A stretch of DNA of 44,238 nucleotides from assembly GCA_003194445.1 (NCBI GenBank), contig PQXF01000012.1, positions 1-44,238 of the forward strand, read 5' to 3'. Below the pieces are notes generated by a model that saw nothing but the letters and a program-made list of their open reading frames with translations, did no database searches and was not told the origin of the DNA. This stretch comes from Candidatus Methanogaster sp. Lineage in GTDB: Archaea > Halobacteriota > Methanosarcinia > Methanosarcinales > Methanogasteraceae. The number at the start of each line of letters is the position of its first letter. Position 1 is the stretch's first letter. The position numbers and the translations under genes were made by a program. Shown one piece after another: positions 35,987-44,238 of the stretch.

Positions 35987-37744
35987 ATGGACAAATACGA
36001 ACAGATAATCGGACTGGCAAAGCGAAGAGGTTTCCTCTGGAACTCCTTTGAACTATACGGCGGAACAGCAGGTTTTTACGATTACGCGCCTCTTGGCGCG
36101 ATGTTGAAGCGCAGGATCGAGGATATCTGGCGGAAGATGTATGTGATCGAGGAAGGATTCTATGAGATCGAGACCCCGACCATCGGGATTGCTGCGATCT
36201 TCGATGCGTCCGGGCACACCAGAGGATTCTCAGACCCGATGATCGTCTGTTCTGGTTGCGATCATGCATTCCGTGCGGATCACCTGATCGAAGGTATCGT
36301 TGAAACTCCGGATGCACTGCCAGCATCAGAGATCAAGCGGCTGATCGACGAACACGGCATAAAATGCCCGCAATGCGGCGGTGTCGGAACATTTGGGGAT
36401 GTTTCCAGTTTCAATCTGATGTTCAAGACAACGATCGGACCGGGCGCAGAGCGGGTTGGCTATCTCAGGCCAGAGACTGCACAGGGGATGTTTGTTGATT
36501 TTGAGCATCTTTTCAGGTTTTACAGAGAGAAGCTCCCGTTCGGTGTCACACAGATCGGAAAAGCATACCGAAATGAGATTTCCCCGCGTCAGGGTGTTAT
36601 CCGGCTCAGGGAATTTACGCAAGCAGAAGCAGAAATTTTCATAAACCCCTCTGAAAAAAATCATCCGAGATTTTCCACGATCGAGGGCATGGTTCTCCGG
36701 TACTATCCTGCCGCAAACCAGCAGGATGGTGATGGCGTCGGTGGTGTCGGCAGCGGAATCATCGAACTGACAGCAAGGGACGCGGTGGACCGTGCAATCG
36801 TTGCGCACGAGTTCCTTGCTTATCATCTCGTACTCACGCACCTCTTCCTTGCGCGGGTGGGCATCGATCCTGCGCGCCTGCGGTTCAGGCAGCACCAGTC
36901 AGACGAGATGGCGCACTATGCTGTCGATTGCTGGGATGCCGAGGTTCTGACAGACCGGTTCGGCTGGGTCGAGATCGTCGGGATCGCTGACCGCACCGAC
37001 TATGACCTGTCATCACACGCGCAACACTCGAAGAAGGATCTTTCGGTTCTTATCGAGTACGATACCCCGAAACAGGTCGAACGGATAGTGGTGAAGCCGG
37101 ATATGAGTGTGATAGGTCCACTCTATAAAGGGAATGCAGGTAAGGTTCGTGCAGCGCTCATTGGTTTGGGTGAAGAGGATCTCCAGGGCGACGAGATCGA
37201 AATCGAGATTGATGGTGAGATGATTGCGATCTCGCGGGATCTGGTCGAATACGAGACCGTAATCGAGGAGGTTCGCGGCGAGCGGGTTATTCCACATGTG
37301 ATCGAACCGTCGTTTGGCATTGACCGGATCATCTATGCCGCGCTCGAGCACTCGTTTTCAGAGGAATTTGTGGCGGGAGTTACCCGAAACGTGCTTCATT
37401 TTCCGGCAGAGGTTGCGCCTGTGCAGGTTGCGGTACTTCCGCTTCTCACGCGGGAGGAATTGATTGCGCCAGCGCTTACGATCGCAGCGGCACTTCGGGA
37501 AAACGGGGTTTTCGTGAGTTATGATGATTCTGGGACTATCGGGCGTAGATACCGCAGAAACGATGAGATAGGGACGCCGTTTTCAGTAACAATCGATTAC
37601 GATACTCTGGATGACGACACCGTGACGATCCGCGATCGGGACAGTATGGCACAGATCCGGGTGCCGATCGGGGAACTTGCAGGGATGATCGATGCGATGA
37701 TCCGGCATGGCTTTTCGACTGCGGCTACTCAGTCGTCTCGGTAA
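35987..37744 (+). CDS. glyS: Glycine--tRNA ligase (class II, archaeal/eukaryotic type)
   Basis: The 585-residue enzyme starts with AKRRGFLWNSFELYGGTAG. It has a zinc-binding CSGC/CPQC pair (about 87 and 126). Motif 2 is in FGVTQIGKAYRNEISPRQG, preceded by YLRPETAQGMFVDFEHLF. Motif 3 is VIEPSFGIDRIIYAALEHS. The C-terminal anticodon-binding domain starts about 475 (QVAVLPLLTREELIAPAL). Length is normal for archaeal GlyRS. The last 20 bp overlap the convergent mbf1 gene. Confidence 0.96.
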   Translation: MDKYEQIIGLAKRRGFLWNSFELYGGTAGFYDYAPLGAMLKRRIEDIWRKMYVIEEGFYEIETPTIGIAAIFDASGHTRGFSDPMIVCSGCDHAFRADHLIEGIVETPDALPASEIKRLIDEHGIKCPQCGGVGTFGDVSSFNLMFKTTIGPGAERVGYLRPETAQGMFVDFEHLFRFYREKLPFGVTQIGKAYRNEISPRQGVIRLREFTQAEAEIFINPSEKNHPRFSTIEGMVLRYYPAANQQDGDGVGGVGSGIIELTARDAVDRAIVAHEFLAYHLVLTHLFLARVGIDPARLRFRQHQSDEMAHYAVDCWDAEVLTDRFGWVEIVGIADRTDYDLSSHAQHSKKDLSVLIEYDTPKQVERIVVKPDMSVIGPLYKGNAGKVRAALIGLGEEDLQGDEIEIEIDGEMIAISRDLVEYETVIEEVRGERVIPHVIEPSFGIDRIIYAALEHSFSEEFVAGVTRNVLHFPAEVAPVQVAVLPLLTREELIAPALTIAAALRENGVFVSYDDSGTIGRRYRRNDEIGTPFSVTIDYDTLDDDTVTIRDRDSMAQIRVPIGELAGMIDAMIRHGFSTAATQSSR

Positions 37745-38174
37745 GCGAGATTCCAAGCACGCGTTCGAGTTTCTTTCGAACACTATCCTCGGGTCTTAAG
37801 TCTTCGCGCTCTAACTTCTTGATGAGCGATGATCTCTCCCTTATCTCAAGCGCCAGTTCTTCCTGAGACATGCCGCGCGCCTCACGAGCGCGCCTGATCG
37901 CAAAGCCATAATCGGATAGCAGCTCGTCGGTCATCTGATCGAACATATCAGGGCGCCTCCGCGACCCGGTACGGAACGTGATGCCTGCCGACATCTTACC
38001 TGCTGGAACCTTGCCTGCTGCCACTTTTCCAGTTCCAGTGACAGTGGTCTTTGGCACTTGCTTAACCTCGTGCCCGTATTTCGCACAAGCGTCACAGACG
38101 TTTAACTCGGTACCCTCGAGGATAACCCGATGCGCTTTTCCGCGGATGTTGCTTCCGCATATTTCGCATTGCAT
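37725..38174 (-). CDS. Multiprotein bridging factor 1 (archaeal MBF1)
   Basis: The 149-residue protein starts [15 protein letters not shown] at 38174. The frame is open further upstream (to 38684), but that part is the shadow of the PAN gene. The N-terminus is a zinc ribbon (CEIC...CDAC). A linker with repeated GKVPAGKM-type units follows, then a Cro/C1-type helix-turn-helix ([20 protein letters not shown]). Archaeal MBF1 binds ribosomes and may affect translation or transcription. It is divergent from PAN with about 64 bp between. Confidence 0.9.
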   Translation of the reverse strand: MQCEICGSNIRGKAHRVILEGTELNVCDACAKYGHEVKQVPKTTVTGTGKVAAGKVPAGKMSAGITFRTGSRRRPDMFDQMTDELLSDYGFAIRRAREARGMSQEELALEIRERSSLIKKLEREDLRPEDSVRKKLERVLGISLTETTE

Positions 38175-38238
38175 AAGAATAGCGTATCGCCCCATCTTCC
38201 ATAAAGGTTTATGTGTTGTCAGGATATTCAGTCTTATA

Positions 38239-39468
38239 ATGGATTTGGAAATGGACGCTGATGCGGATATAGATTCAACAGAATTCTCCAAGTATGTCGT
38301 GGACCGCATGCAGCAACTCGAATTGAAAAATAACCTGCTCGTGAAGCAGTACCAGAAGGTCGAGACTGAAAAGCAGCTTGCTGAAGACCAGCGATTGAAG
38401 TACGAGCGTGAACTTAGAAAACTGCGAAGTGAACTTGATAAACTAAAAACGACGCCGCAGCTGATCGGAACGCTCGTAAACGTTCTTGATGAGGGAAGAT
38501 TGATAGTACGATCGAGCACGGGTCCCGAATTTATCGTAGGGAGTTCCCAGTTCATCAAAGACGGCGAACTCAAACCCGGTGTGCAGGTTGCGCTTAATAA
38601 GGAGCATCTATCGGTCGTTGCGGTTATCCCCGGATCAGAAGACCCATTAGTGCAGGCAATGGAGGTCATAGAATCTCCTGACATCGATTACAACCAGATC
38701 GGAGGGCTTGATAAACAGATTGAGGTGCTCAGGGGTGCTGTTGAAGTTGCACTCACCAACCCAGAGATATTCGAACGCATCGGCGTCGATCCGCCGAAAG
38801 GTGTTTTACTGTTTGGCCCACCAGGTACAGGAAAGACCCTTCTCGCAAAAGCGGTTGCCACCCGGACGGATGCCACATTTATCCGTGTGGTTGGTTCGGA
38901 ACTTGTTCAGAAGTACATCGGCGAGGGTGCGCGTATGGTGCGCGACGTATTCGAGATGGCGCGGAAAAAAGCGCCAGCAATCATATTCATCGACGAACTG
39001 GACTCGATTGGCGCAATACGGCTCGATGATGCCAGTTCTGGCGGAAGGGAGGTCCAGCGCACGCTCATGCAGCTCTTATCAGAGATGGACGGATTCAATT
39101 CGAGGGGCGACGTCTGCATCCTTGCAGCAACCAACCGGTGGGATATACTCGATCCCGCTCTGATCCGCGCAGGACGTTTCGACCGGCTGGTCTACGTGCC
39201 TATGCCGGATCGTGAAGCATGTGTCAGGATCCTGCTCATCCATACAGAAAAGATGCGGCTTTCCGACGATGTCGATTTTGATCGTATTGCGGCACTGGCA
39301 GATGGTGCAAACGGCGCTGCTTTACGGGCGATCGCAATGGAAGCTGGTATGTGTGCAGTACGTGAGGATGCGGATGCGGTACACCAGAAGGATTTCGAGG
39401 ATGCGATCAAGCACATAATGAACCCCGAGGGCATGGTAGACCGGTATTCGGAAGGCATGTTTGCGTGA
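38239..39468 (+). CDS. Proteasome-activating nucleotidase (PAN)
   Basis: The 409-residue AAA+ unfoldase feeds the archaeal 20S proteasome. The start at 38239 ([12 protein letters not shown]) is chosen over the longer open frame from 37978 because PAN begins with its coiled coil (about 20-75, [18 protein letters not shown]). An OB domain follows (80-140). Walker A is [14 protein letters not shown], Walker [12 protein letters not shown], and the second region of homology contains [13 protein letters not shown]. The C-terminus is GMFA: the last three residues M-F-A resemble the hydrophobic-Tyr-X proteasome-docking motif with Phe for Tyr. A TATA-like TTTATG lies about 30 bp upstream. Confidence 0.95.
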   Translation: MDLEMDADADIDSTEFSKYVVDRMQQLELKNNLLVKQYQKVETEKQLAEDQRLKYERELRKLRSELDKLKTTPQLIGTLVNVLDEGRLIVRSSTGPEFIVGSSQFIKDGELKPGVQVALNKEHLSVVAVIPGSEDPLVQAMEVIESPDIDYNQIGGLDKQIEVLRGAVEVALTNPEIFERIGVDPPKGVLLFGPPGTGKTLLAKAVATRTDATFIRVVGSELVQKYIGEGARMVRDVFEMARKKAPAIIFIDELDSIGAIRLDDASSGGREVQRTLMQLLSEMDGFNSRGDVCILAATNRWDILDPALIRAGRFDRLVYVPMPDREACVRILLIHTEKMRLSDDVDFDRIAALADGANGAALRAIAMEAGMCAVREDADAVHQKDFEDAIKHIMNPEGMVDRYSEGMFA

Positions 39469-39482
39469 AGGAGTCAATAAAA

Positions 39483-39872
39483 ATGGGATTGATTTTAAAA
39501 AAAGTATTGCATAGCGGAGGGGTATTCGTGCCAGAGGGTGCAGTAAATATATTCCTGCGCGTACCCAAAAGTTTCTTATCAGCGCCTTATGAACTGCAAG
39601 ATGATGCGGTTGTTCTTGGAGAGATATTAGGGGTTGAAGAGGTCGGGGGGGAGTTTGAAGCAGATGAAATGATCGGGAAAGGGATTGAGCTTGTATTGCG
39701 CCAAGGTTACCTCGGATCCGATGATTGGCTACATTTCTCAAGAAATTCCTGGCCACTTTTGCGAGATTATGGGATATTTCCAGATTATTTCCAGATTACA
39801 GTGATATTAAAAGAAATCAGAATTGATGGGAAAACCATACCAATTTACCCGAAGAGGGATGTTATGGCATGA
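39483..39872 (+). CDS. Unknown protein paired with a PaREP1-like gene
   Basis: 129 residues from the ATG at 39483, preceded by AAGGAG at the proper spacing; a GTG at 39465 would overlap the PAN stop. I recognise no domain. The sequence is mixed alpha/beta with SGGVFVPEGAVNIFLRVPKS at the start and KTIPIYPKRD at the end. It overlaps the next gene by 4 bp (ATGA). The pair is more AT-rich than the PAN and TFE genes on each side, which suggests a later insertion. Confidence 0.6.
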   Translation: MGLILKKVLHSGGVFVPEGAVNIFLRVPKSFLSAPYELQDDAVVLGEILGVEEVGGEFEADEMIGKGIELVLRQGYLGSDDWLHFSRNSWPLLRDYGIFPDYFQITVILKEIRIDGKTIPIYPKRDVMA

Positions 39873-40276
39873 ACGTCGATGGCAGGGGAATATTGGAGAT
39901 CAAAAGAAGGAGAGAACTTGCAAATTACTATTATGACAATTTTAGGAAACATTATGAAACCAAAAAGTTCTCAAAAGCATCCGAATTTCTCTGGGGGACA
40001 TTGAACGCATTGGTCTATGCCATAGGTCTGTTTTATGGCAGAAAGTTAACGACGCATAGGTCTGTTGTGGATTTTGCAAAGGAGCTGGCATCGGCATACA
40101 AAGATAAAGAGATGGGGGAGTTGATAAACGATGCAGAAACCATCCATGCGAATTTCTTTCATGATTTCATGGACGAATATAACTTTGAAAACTATAGACG
40201 AAAGACCGAAAAACTCTTGAAAAGGTTGGTTGAGATTCTTGATCATGAAATGCAGACACAGTTTCAAGGACGATGA
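39869..40276 (+). CDS. PaREP1-like / HEPN-type helical protein
   Basis: The 135-residue protein is predicted to be all-helical. It has the PaREP1 family core KASEFLWGTLNALVYAIGLF followed by THRSVVDFAKEL, and a C-terminal helix KLLKRLVEILDHE. PaREP1/PaREP8 proteins of archaea are related to HEPN domains and tend to occur in variable islands; some HEPN proteins are RNA-cutting toxins. It lacks the clear RxxxxH motif of active HEPN nucleases. It is likely a functional pair with the preceding gene. Confidence 0.6.
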   Translation: MNVDGRGILEIKRRRELANYYYDNFRKHYETKKFSKASEFLWGTLNALVYAIGLFYGRKLTTHRSVVDFAKELASAYKDKEMGELINDAETIHANFFHDFMDEYNFENYRRKTEKLLKRLVEILDHEMQTQFQGR

Positions 40277-40792
40277 ATGGGTGATCGATTGAGCTATATA
40301 GATGACCCTGTTGTGCACCAGTACCTGGTGAAGATCATTGGGACGGACGGCGTAGAGATCCTCGAGAAACTGCCTGATGGCGAGATCGTCGATGAGGTCG
40401 TTGCAGAAGAGATCGAGATGGATATAAACGTGATCCGAAAGACGCTCTTTAAACTGCACGAGAACCGGCTTGCAGGATATCGGAGAGAGCGCAACCCTGA
40501 CACTGGCTGGCTAACATACCACTGGACGATCTATCCGGAGAATATCGATAAACGTCTGGATCTCGAGTTTGATAGGTTGCTTGACAATTTAAAGGTGCGG
40601 CTTGATTTTGAGGTAAATGGTGTATTTTACATCTGCAACCACAAATGCGCGCGATTTCTCTTCGATATCGCATCCGAGACCGATTTCATCTGCCCGGTCT
40701 GCGGAGATGAGCTGGTTTACCAGGACAATGCTGAACTGGTGGATAAGTTATCTGAGAGAATCTCAGAGATGGAATATGCTGTTCGGAAGTGA
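40277..40792 (+). CDS. tfe: Transcription factor E (TFE, TFIIE-alpha homologue)
   Basis: The 171-residue protein has an N-terminal winged helix (about 10-90, VVAEEIEMDINVIRKTLFKL with LTYHWTIY) and a C-terminal zinc ribbon (CNHKCARF and CPVCGDELVY). A coiled helix, ELVDKLSERISEMEYAV, ends it. TFE helps open the promoter and stabilises the archaeal RNA polymerase complex. The start follows the preceding stop directly. It is followed 9 bp later by a methyltransferase gene. Confidence 0.94.
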   Translation: MGDRLSYIDDPVVHQYLVKIIGTDGVEILEKLPDGEIVDEVVAEEIEMDINVIRKTLFKLHENRLAGYRRERNPDTGWLTYHWTIYPENIDKRLDLEFDRLLDNLKVRLDFEVNGVFYICNHKCARFLFDIASETDFICPVCGDELVYQDNAELVDKLSERISEMEYAVRK

Positions 40793-40801
40793 TTTTTACA
40801 G

Positions 40802-41428
40802 ATGCCTGATTATTTGGAAGAGACTGGAAAGACGAGAGACCGGTATAACCGCCTTGCATTGTTGTACGATCTTGATGACGTGTTGTGGCTTGGTTCAAAG
40901 CAGTATTCACGGAAAAAATTGATAAAAGCTACGAATCTTGGCGATTCCGGCATGGTACTCGATCTGACAAGCGGCACCGGAAGAAATGCAGGGCTTCTTG
41001 CCAGATGGGTCAAGAACGGGACGATTGTCGGGATCGATATCTCCAGAAATGTGCTGAAAGTCAATCGATTGAGAAACAGTAAGTACAAGAATCTTCATCG
41101 CGTGCAGGGAATGGTCCAGTCGCTGCCATTCGACGATGAAATGTTTGATGCAGTATTCTGCACATGCGGCATGGACACCATCGATGGACCTGAGATTGCG
41201 GTCTCTGAGGCACTCAGGGTTCTAAAAAAGAGTGGTACTATCAGTCTTCTCCACTTGAAGAGTAACAAAGGTCCGGTCGACGTTTTTAACTTTTTAAGTA
41301 GGTTTTATGCATGGGTCTGGCGTGCCGAGGGCGCAGACCTACTCCCTTATGTGCAGAAGCAAGATGTCGAGATGCTGGTGTACAAGGATTTCCAGATCGC
41401 AGAGGCGATCATTGCGAAGAAGTTGTGA
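40802..41428 (+). CDS. Class I SAM-dependent methyltransferase
   Basis: The 208-residue protein has motif I VLDLTSGTGRNAGLLA (about residues 57-72), an acidic residue in IVGIDISRNVLKVN and the UbiE/COQ5-like QGMVQSLPFDDEMFDAVFCT block. The substrate is unknown. It is adjacent to TFE and convergent with a membrane protein gene, followed there by a Trm112-like protein, a family that activates methyltransferases in archaea and eukaryotes. Such a pairing is possible but unproven. Confidence 0.85.
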   Translation: MPDYLEETGKTRDRYNRLALLYDLDDVLWLGSKQYSRKKLIKATNLGDSGMVLDLTSGTGRNAGLLARWVKNGTIVGIDISRNVLKVNRLRNSKYKNLHRVQGMVQSLPFDDEMFDAVFCTCGMDTIDGPEIAVSEALRVLKKSGTISLLHLKSNKGPVDVFNFLSRFYAWVWRAEGADLLPYVQKQDVEMLVYKDFQIAEAIIAKKL

Positions 41429-41993
41429 ATAGTTTGTACATGATGAGTATAACCAGCAGCATGATCGCTGCTGCTATGCCGACGTAACCGGGCACCATAT
41501 TTGTAAAGAGCTTTAAGACTACGAGAATGAATGCGAGCGCGGCAACCACTTTCAGTACCTGATGTGAGGGTAGCGGTGACACTTCCCGGGATCTCAACGC
41601 CGACTCTCCCGGAACTGCGAGGTCCGGGTCTGCATCGATCTCCTGATACGGTTCTGCGATCAGGTCGATGTCGAAACCGTCTGTATTCGCGCCGTATCCG
41701 GCAGTCACGACGATGCTTCCGTGCCGCTGTGTCCGGATGCGTATAATTGCATCCACGACCGTCTTGCCGACCGCGGCAAAATCATTGTGCAGGAACCTGA
41801 CACAATCTTCAATCTCGTTGCTGGCAGTCAGATTTAGTTGTGTTGGCGCGCCATAGTTACTGATCCCAATCGGAAATTTAACGTCCCTGCCGCGGGGTAG
41901 TACCAACTCAACGTGTCCGGTCTCGAATTCGATGGAATTGAACCGGGTTCGATTCAGGATAATTTGCTGAGAGGATTGTTTTGGCCGATCCAT
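41409..41993 (-). CDS. Membrane protein of unknown function with beta-rich N-terminal domain
   Basis: About 194 residues from the ATG at 41993 (MDRPKQSSQQII); the frame is open further upstream, but that part belongs to the Trm112-like gene. The N-terminal 135 residues are beta-rich (VELVLPRGRDVKFPIGISNY). Two C-terminal hydrophobic helices follow (VVAALAFILVVLKLF and VGIAAAIMLLVILIMY). Similar proteins are found in halophiles and methanogens without a known function. The last 20 bp overlap the methyltransferase gene on the other strand. Confidence 0.65.
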   Translation of the reverse strand: MDRPKQSSQQIILNRTRFNSIEFETGHVELVLPRGRDVKFPIGISNYGAPTQLNLTASNEIEDCVRFLHNDFAAVGKTVVDAIIRIRTQRHGSIVVTAGYGANTDGFDIDLIAEPYQEIDADPDLAVPGESALRSREVSPLPSHQVLKVVAALAFILVVLKLFTNMVPGYVGIAAAIMLLVILIMYKLFTTSSQ

Positions 41994-41994
41994 A

Positions 41995-42174
41995 TTACTC
42001 GCGTAGGTCTGGTGGGAGCATGTTTGGGATACCATCCTCGATCGGATAGCGTTCGTCGCATCTCCCGCAATATAACGTGCCCGTTATAATCTCATCGGTC
42101 TCTTCAGTCACGTCCAGTTCGAGATCGCCCTTGCATATCGGGCAGGCAAGAATGTCCATCAGTTCCCGTTTCAT
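41995..42174 (-). CDS. Trm112-family zinc protein (small)
   Basis: The 59-residue protein begins MKRELMDILACPICKGDLEL. It has a second Cys pair in LYCGRCDERYP and ends IEDGIPNMLPPDLRE, the full signature of Trm112/YcaR. Archaeal Trm112 partners and stabilises several SAM-dependent methyltransferases acting on tRNA, rRNA and translation factors. A methyltransferase gene lies nearby (40802-41428), on the opposite strand. Its stop is 1 bp before the start of the membrane protein gene, so they share a transcript. A TATA box is seen at 42203-42218. Confidence 0.88.
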   Translation of the reverse strand: MKRELMDILACPICKGDLELDVTEETDEIITGTLYCGRCDERYPIEDGIPNMLPPDLRE

Positions 42175-42202
42175 TAGTAGTTCACCGGTTAGAATTGTGT
42201 CC

Positions 42203-42218
42203 GCATTTATTAAATCTT
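42203..42218 (-). promoter_or_regulatory. TATA box for the Trm112-like gene
   Basis: AAAAGATTTAATAAATG on the minus strand contains a TATA-like element about 35 bp before the start at 42174. Confidence 0.45.
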
Positions 42219-42293
42219 TTCTGTGCGGGAGGTTCTGATCTGTGTATGAAAAGAACCGCAGTAGAACGAATTTTTAGTTGGACGGAGTCAGAG

Positions 42294-42420
42294 TCATATA
42301 AATAGACATCCCGGGATGCGGTCGGTTGAAAACTTCGTATTTTGGGATGGCCCAGTTTAGGACGGGTTTTGGGGCGCGGTTAAACATACCTGGCAGCAGG
42401 AGGGCTGCCGGATCCACACG
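42294..42420 (+). ncRNA. Possible small RNA with own promoter and hairpin
   Basis: TCATATAAATAG at 42294-42305 is a good plus-strand TATA box, but no plus-strand gene follows. Downstream, GGCAGC and GCTGCC (about 42391-42408) form a perfect hairpin. The gap 42175-42445 has no ORF. A small RNA from here, or a terminator hairpin for the DUF169 gene on the other strand, would explain it. This is a weak call. Confidence 0.25.
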
Positions 42421-42445
42421 GTGCGGCAGCCTCCGGCTATCAGAT

Positions 42446-43189
42446 TCAGATATTCTTCCTTACATAACCGATGCGCCCGGTCTGCCAGTCATCCCATCCC
42501 GGCGCACACTCAGAGAGTGTTCCTGTGATCTCTCCAAGCAGTTCTGCCGGTATCCCGACCACGAGTTCGTCATCGGCAAGTCCGGCGTTCTTTGCTGCGC
42601 CATCGCATCCGATCGAGACGTTCGCGTCTCCTGTGATGTAGGGGTAGGCGGTGGCGTCTGCGCACGTCGATTGGATGCCCGCGAAGTTTGCATTGAACCG
42701 TCCGCCGTGCTGGTAGATCACTGCCTGAACGATCCTTCTCGCTGCAAGTACGCCAGCCATGATCACAATCACGTCAGGTCTCGCGCCATCAGGATCGGTC
42801 GGCGCCTTGTCAAGCGGCGCAATCACGGTTGCGATGGTCGATCCGGGTGCTGGTCTTGGCATGTGATCGACCACACGCTTGGCAACACCGAGCGAGACCT
42901 CCTTGTTCAGTTTGTAATGGTACAGCGCGCCAGTCTTTAAGTTAGGGCCGTAATCTATGAGCCCGATCGCTGCTGCGCCACCCTTACAGGCGTGGGTGTC
43001 TGCGGTTGCAAGACTTGTGATGCCTTTGAGCCTGGCATCCTGAAGCATCTGACAGTACCGGCGAGGGTTTTCGAGTTCGGTCAAGTCTGTTGGGATGTCT
43101 TCCTCTCTCTTTATCAGCGAAACCGCTATCGGCTTTCCTTTCAGTCCTAATAGGTCTACAAGTTTATCTGACATTTCTGCATAATCCAT
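42446..43189 (-). CDS. DUF169 family protein
   Basis: The 247-residue protein runs from the ATG at 43189 (MDYAEMSDKLVDLLGL), which has GGAGG a few bases upstream; the longer open frame to 43363 is not supported. It has the DUF169 pattern KGKPIAVSLIKREEDIP near the start, RYCQMLQDARLKG, and the Cys-containing TADTHACKGGAAAIGL. DUF169 proteins are common in methanogens and other anaerobes; the function is unknown. A TATA box (ACATTTATATC, minus strand) lies near 43226-43236. 43237-43577 shows no convincing gene. Confidence 0.87.
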   Translation of the reverse strand: MDYAEMSDKLVDLLGLKGKPIAVSLIKREEDIPTDLTELENPRRYCQMLQDARLKGITSLATADTHACKGGAAAIGLIDYGPNLKTGALYHYKLNKEVSLGVAKRVVDHMPRPAPGSTIATVIAPLDKAPTDPDGARPDVIVIMAGVLAARRIVQAVIYQHGGRFNANFAGIQSTCADATAYPYITGDANVSIGCDGAAKNAGLADDELVVGIPAELLGEITGTLSECAPGWDDWQTGRIGYVRKNI

Positions 43190-43577
43190 GCTAAAGCCTC
43201 CTCTGTAGATGTATGTAAATTTCAGTTCCCCGGTCTTGATATAAATGTTGCCCGAGACTGGGGCTTTTGGACAAAATCCATGAACCTGCAGATCTGCGCC
43301 AGTGCGGCACCACGTCACCCATGATCTCCAAGTGCCCAACTCTCCGAATATTGTTCCCCACAAGCTTCAGGCAGCGTCTCAGTCTCCTTCCGCGATTCAA
43401 GCCGTTTCCTCGAGCGGTTGTACCAAATCGGAATTTAACCATCGAATTAACCGTTTCCGAATGCGAAGCATCGCCGAAGGCATAGCGAACGCATATGATA
43501 ATGTTCTAACCACTCCTGAGGTATTCATAGAGCAAATATTTACATATCGTACCACCCTCTATACTAATACCACTACC

Positions 43578-44040
43578 TTAAGCAGATGTCCCACCTCTGC
43601 GCAATTCGTTGCGAGCTTCTTCTCGTGATTTAGTGAGTAACGGATAGGGTTTACGCCGCCGTTTAACGGCATGCGGCTTACTACGTCCGGATCTATTTCC
43701 CATACGATGATTAGCAATAGCTTCCGGGAGATATCCGTACATAATAGACGAACGCGTTTTAGCAGTGCGCAGAAATGTCTCCTTAAATGCATTTAACTGC
43801 TGTAACGTGCCTTGAAAACTCGGGTGTTCGTGGTGGAAGATTATAACGATACGCCGCTTGCGCCATGACCGCTCGGATCAAATTATACTCCAGCAAATGC
43901 ACCCGGATTTCCTTACAAACCATGTCAGGTGTTTTACACCTCAAAACATCCATCTGGAGAACTGTTTTGATGAATCTGAAATCCACTTCGATCAACCACC
44001 GTTTCGTGTAAAGTTCGCCGAGTTCCTTTCTTGACGTATA
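43578..44040 (-). pseudogene. IS4-type transposase remnant (C-terminal part, frameshifted)
   Basis: The minus strand encodes SRKELGELYTKRWLIEVDFR, containing the catalytic Glu block of IS4-type DDE transposases, then MDVLRCKTPDMVCKEI and LLEYNLIRAVMAQAA. A one-base shift near 43815-43830 moves the rest to another frame: GTLQQLNAFKETFLRT, RSGRSKPHAVKRRRKPYPLL and a stop at 43578-43580. The N-terminal half with the two Asp is missing beyond about 44040, so the element is dead. Confidence 0.8.
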
Positions 44041-44046
44041 GGAAAG

Positions 44047-44107
44047 TATACTTCACACCGCCACAACTTGAGCTTTTTCAAACCTCTGAAACCGTAATGT
44101 GAGCAAA
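44047..44107. repeat. Dispersed repeat shared with 8371-8455
   Basis: GTATACTTCACACCGCCACA and the following AGCTTTTTCAAA match the stretch at 8371, in the same orientation. It directly adjoins the broken end of the transposase relic. 44108-44238 shows no feature I can support. Confidence 0.5.
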
Positions 44108-44238
44108 GAGTCAGCGATTCCCGCTCTCTTTTAGCACCCACATCTAAAATGCCGTATGACTACACCGCCTCTCGATATCGGTTTGTCGTGTAATACGATG
44201 AAGTAGAAGTACTTCATAACCTAAAATGTTCGCGAAAA

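Noticed and set aside
37978-38238. Upstream extension of the PAN frame
   Set aside because: It covers the mbf1 gene in antisense. PAN homologues begin with the acidic segment and coiled coil at 38239.
38175-38684. N-terminal extension of the minus-strand ORF that contains MBF1
   Set aside because: The extra 170 residues are low-complexity Ser-rich shadow of PAN; MBF1 begins at MQCEICG.
43191-43442. 83-residue Arg-rich minus-strand ORF
   Set aside because: Contains the DUF169 promoter and ribosome site; looks like non-coding sequence or an unrecognisable relic.

Overview
The window looks like a chromosome segment of a euryarchaeote from the methanogen / anaerobic alkane- or methane-oxidiser side of the tree (Methanomicrobia in the broad sense, e.g. 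Methanosarcinales, Syntropharchaeia or ANME-type lineages). The evidence is an archaeal-type 16S rRNA, coenzyme F420 biosynthesis (cofD), archaeal information-processing genes (TFE, MBF1, PAN, archaeal GlyRS, archaeal-type tRNA-His guanylyltransferase), TATA/BRE-type promoters, an archaeosortase-like gene and many dockerin-tailed surface proteins. The 16S sequence matches the general archaeal 344 probe site, and has two differences from the ANME-1-350 probe target as I remember it. I therefore do not assign a genus.

Layout. 1-2000: an archaeosortase-like gene split by an in-frame TGA, then AMMECR1 and a cyclophilin-like protein. 2000-18700: an accessory island, almost all on the minus strand. 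It contains a DUF234-type ATPase and five members of a second archaeal ATPase family (one with an amber stop). These alternate with dockerin-bearing secreted proteins in a repeated two-gene cassette. Large beta-propeller, beta-helix and fibronectin-type surface proteins lie among them, with a small YgiT-like/DUF4258 pair. Complete, partial and decayed copies of trpG (one with the end of trpE) recur through the island in one orientation. 18869-20982: the authentic trpE-trpG operon, with two TGTACA boxes at its promoter that resemble TrpY-type TRP boxes. 21186-23590: a fumarase beta subunit, then a stand-alone 16S rRNA gene with its own promoter and processing stem and no 23S or tRNA attached. 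23622-33300: housekeeping genes (purM, Na+/solute symporter, zinc-ribbon protein, GvpD-like ATPase, JAMM protease, tRNA-Arg, cofD, thiI, site-2 protease, PRC-barrel protein). 33280-43200: thg1, glyS, mbf1, PAN, TFE, a methyltransferase, a Trm112-like protein and a DUF169 protein. Two AT-rich accessory pairs interrupt this region: an SMC-like ATPase plus a Toprim-like partner (defence-like), and an unknown protein plus a PaREP1/HEPN-like protein. 43578-44238: the remains of an IS4-type transposase.

The most unusual part is the dockerin-ATPase array at about 3.6-15.6 kb. ATPase genes end inside the start of a small signal-peptide-plus-dockerin gene (8-bp overlap). The dockerin gene ends about 24 bp before the next ATPase gene, and the unit repeats. 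The ATPases share a nearly identical central block, while their flanks are exchanged between copies, which points to recombination. Dispersed trpG 3' ends mark several boundaries in the same island.
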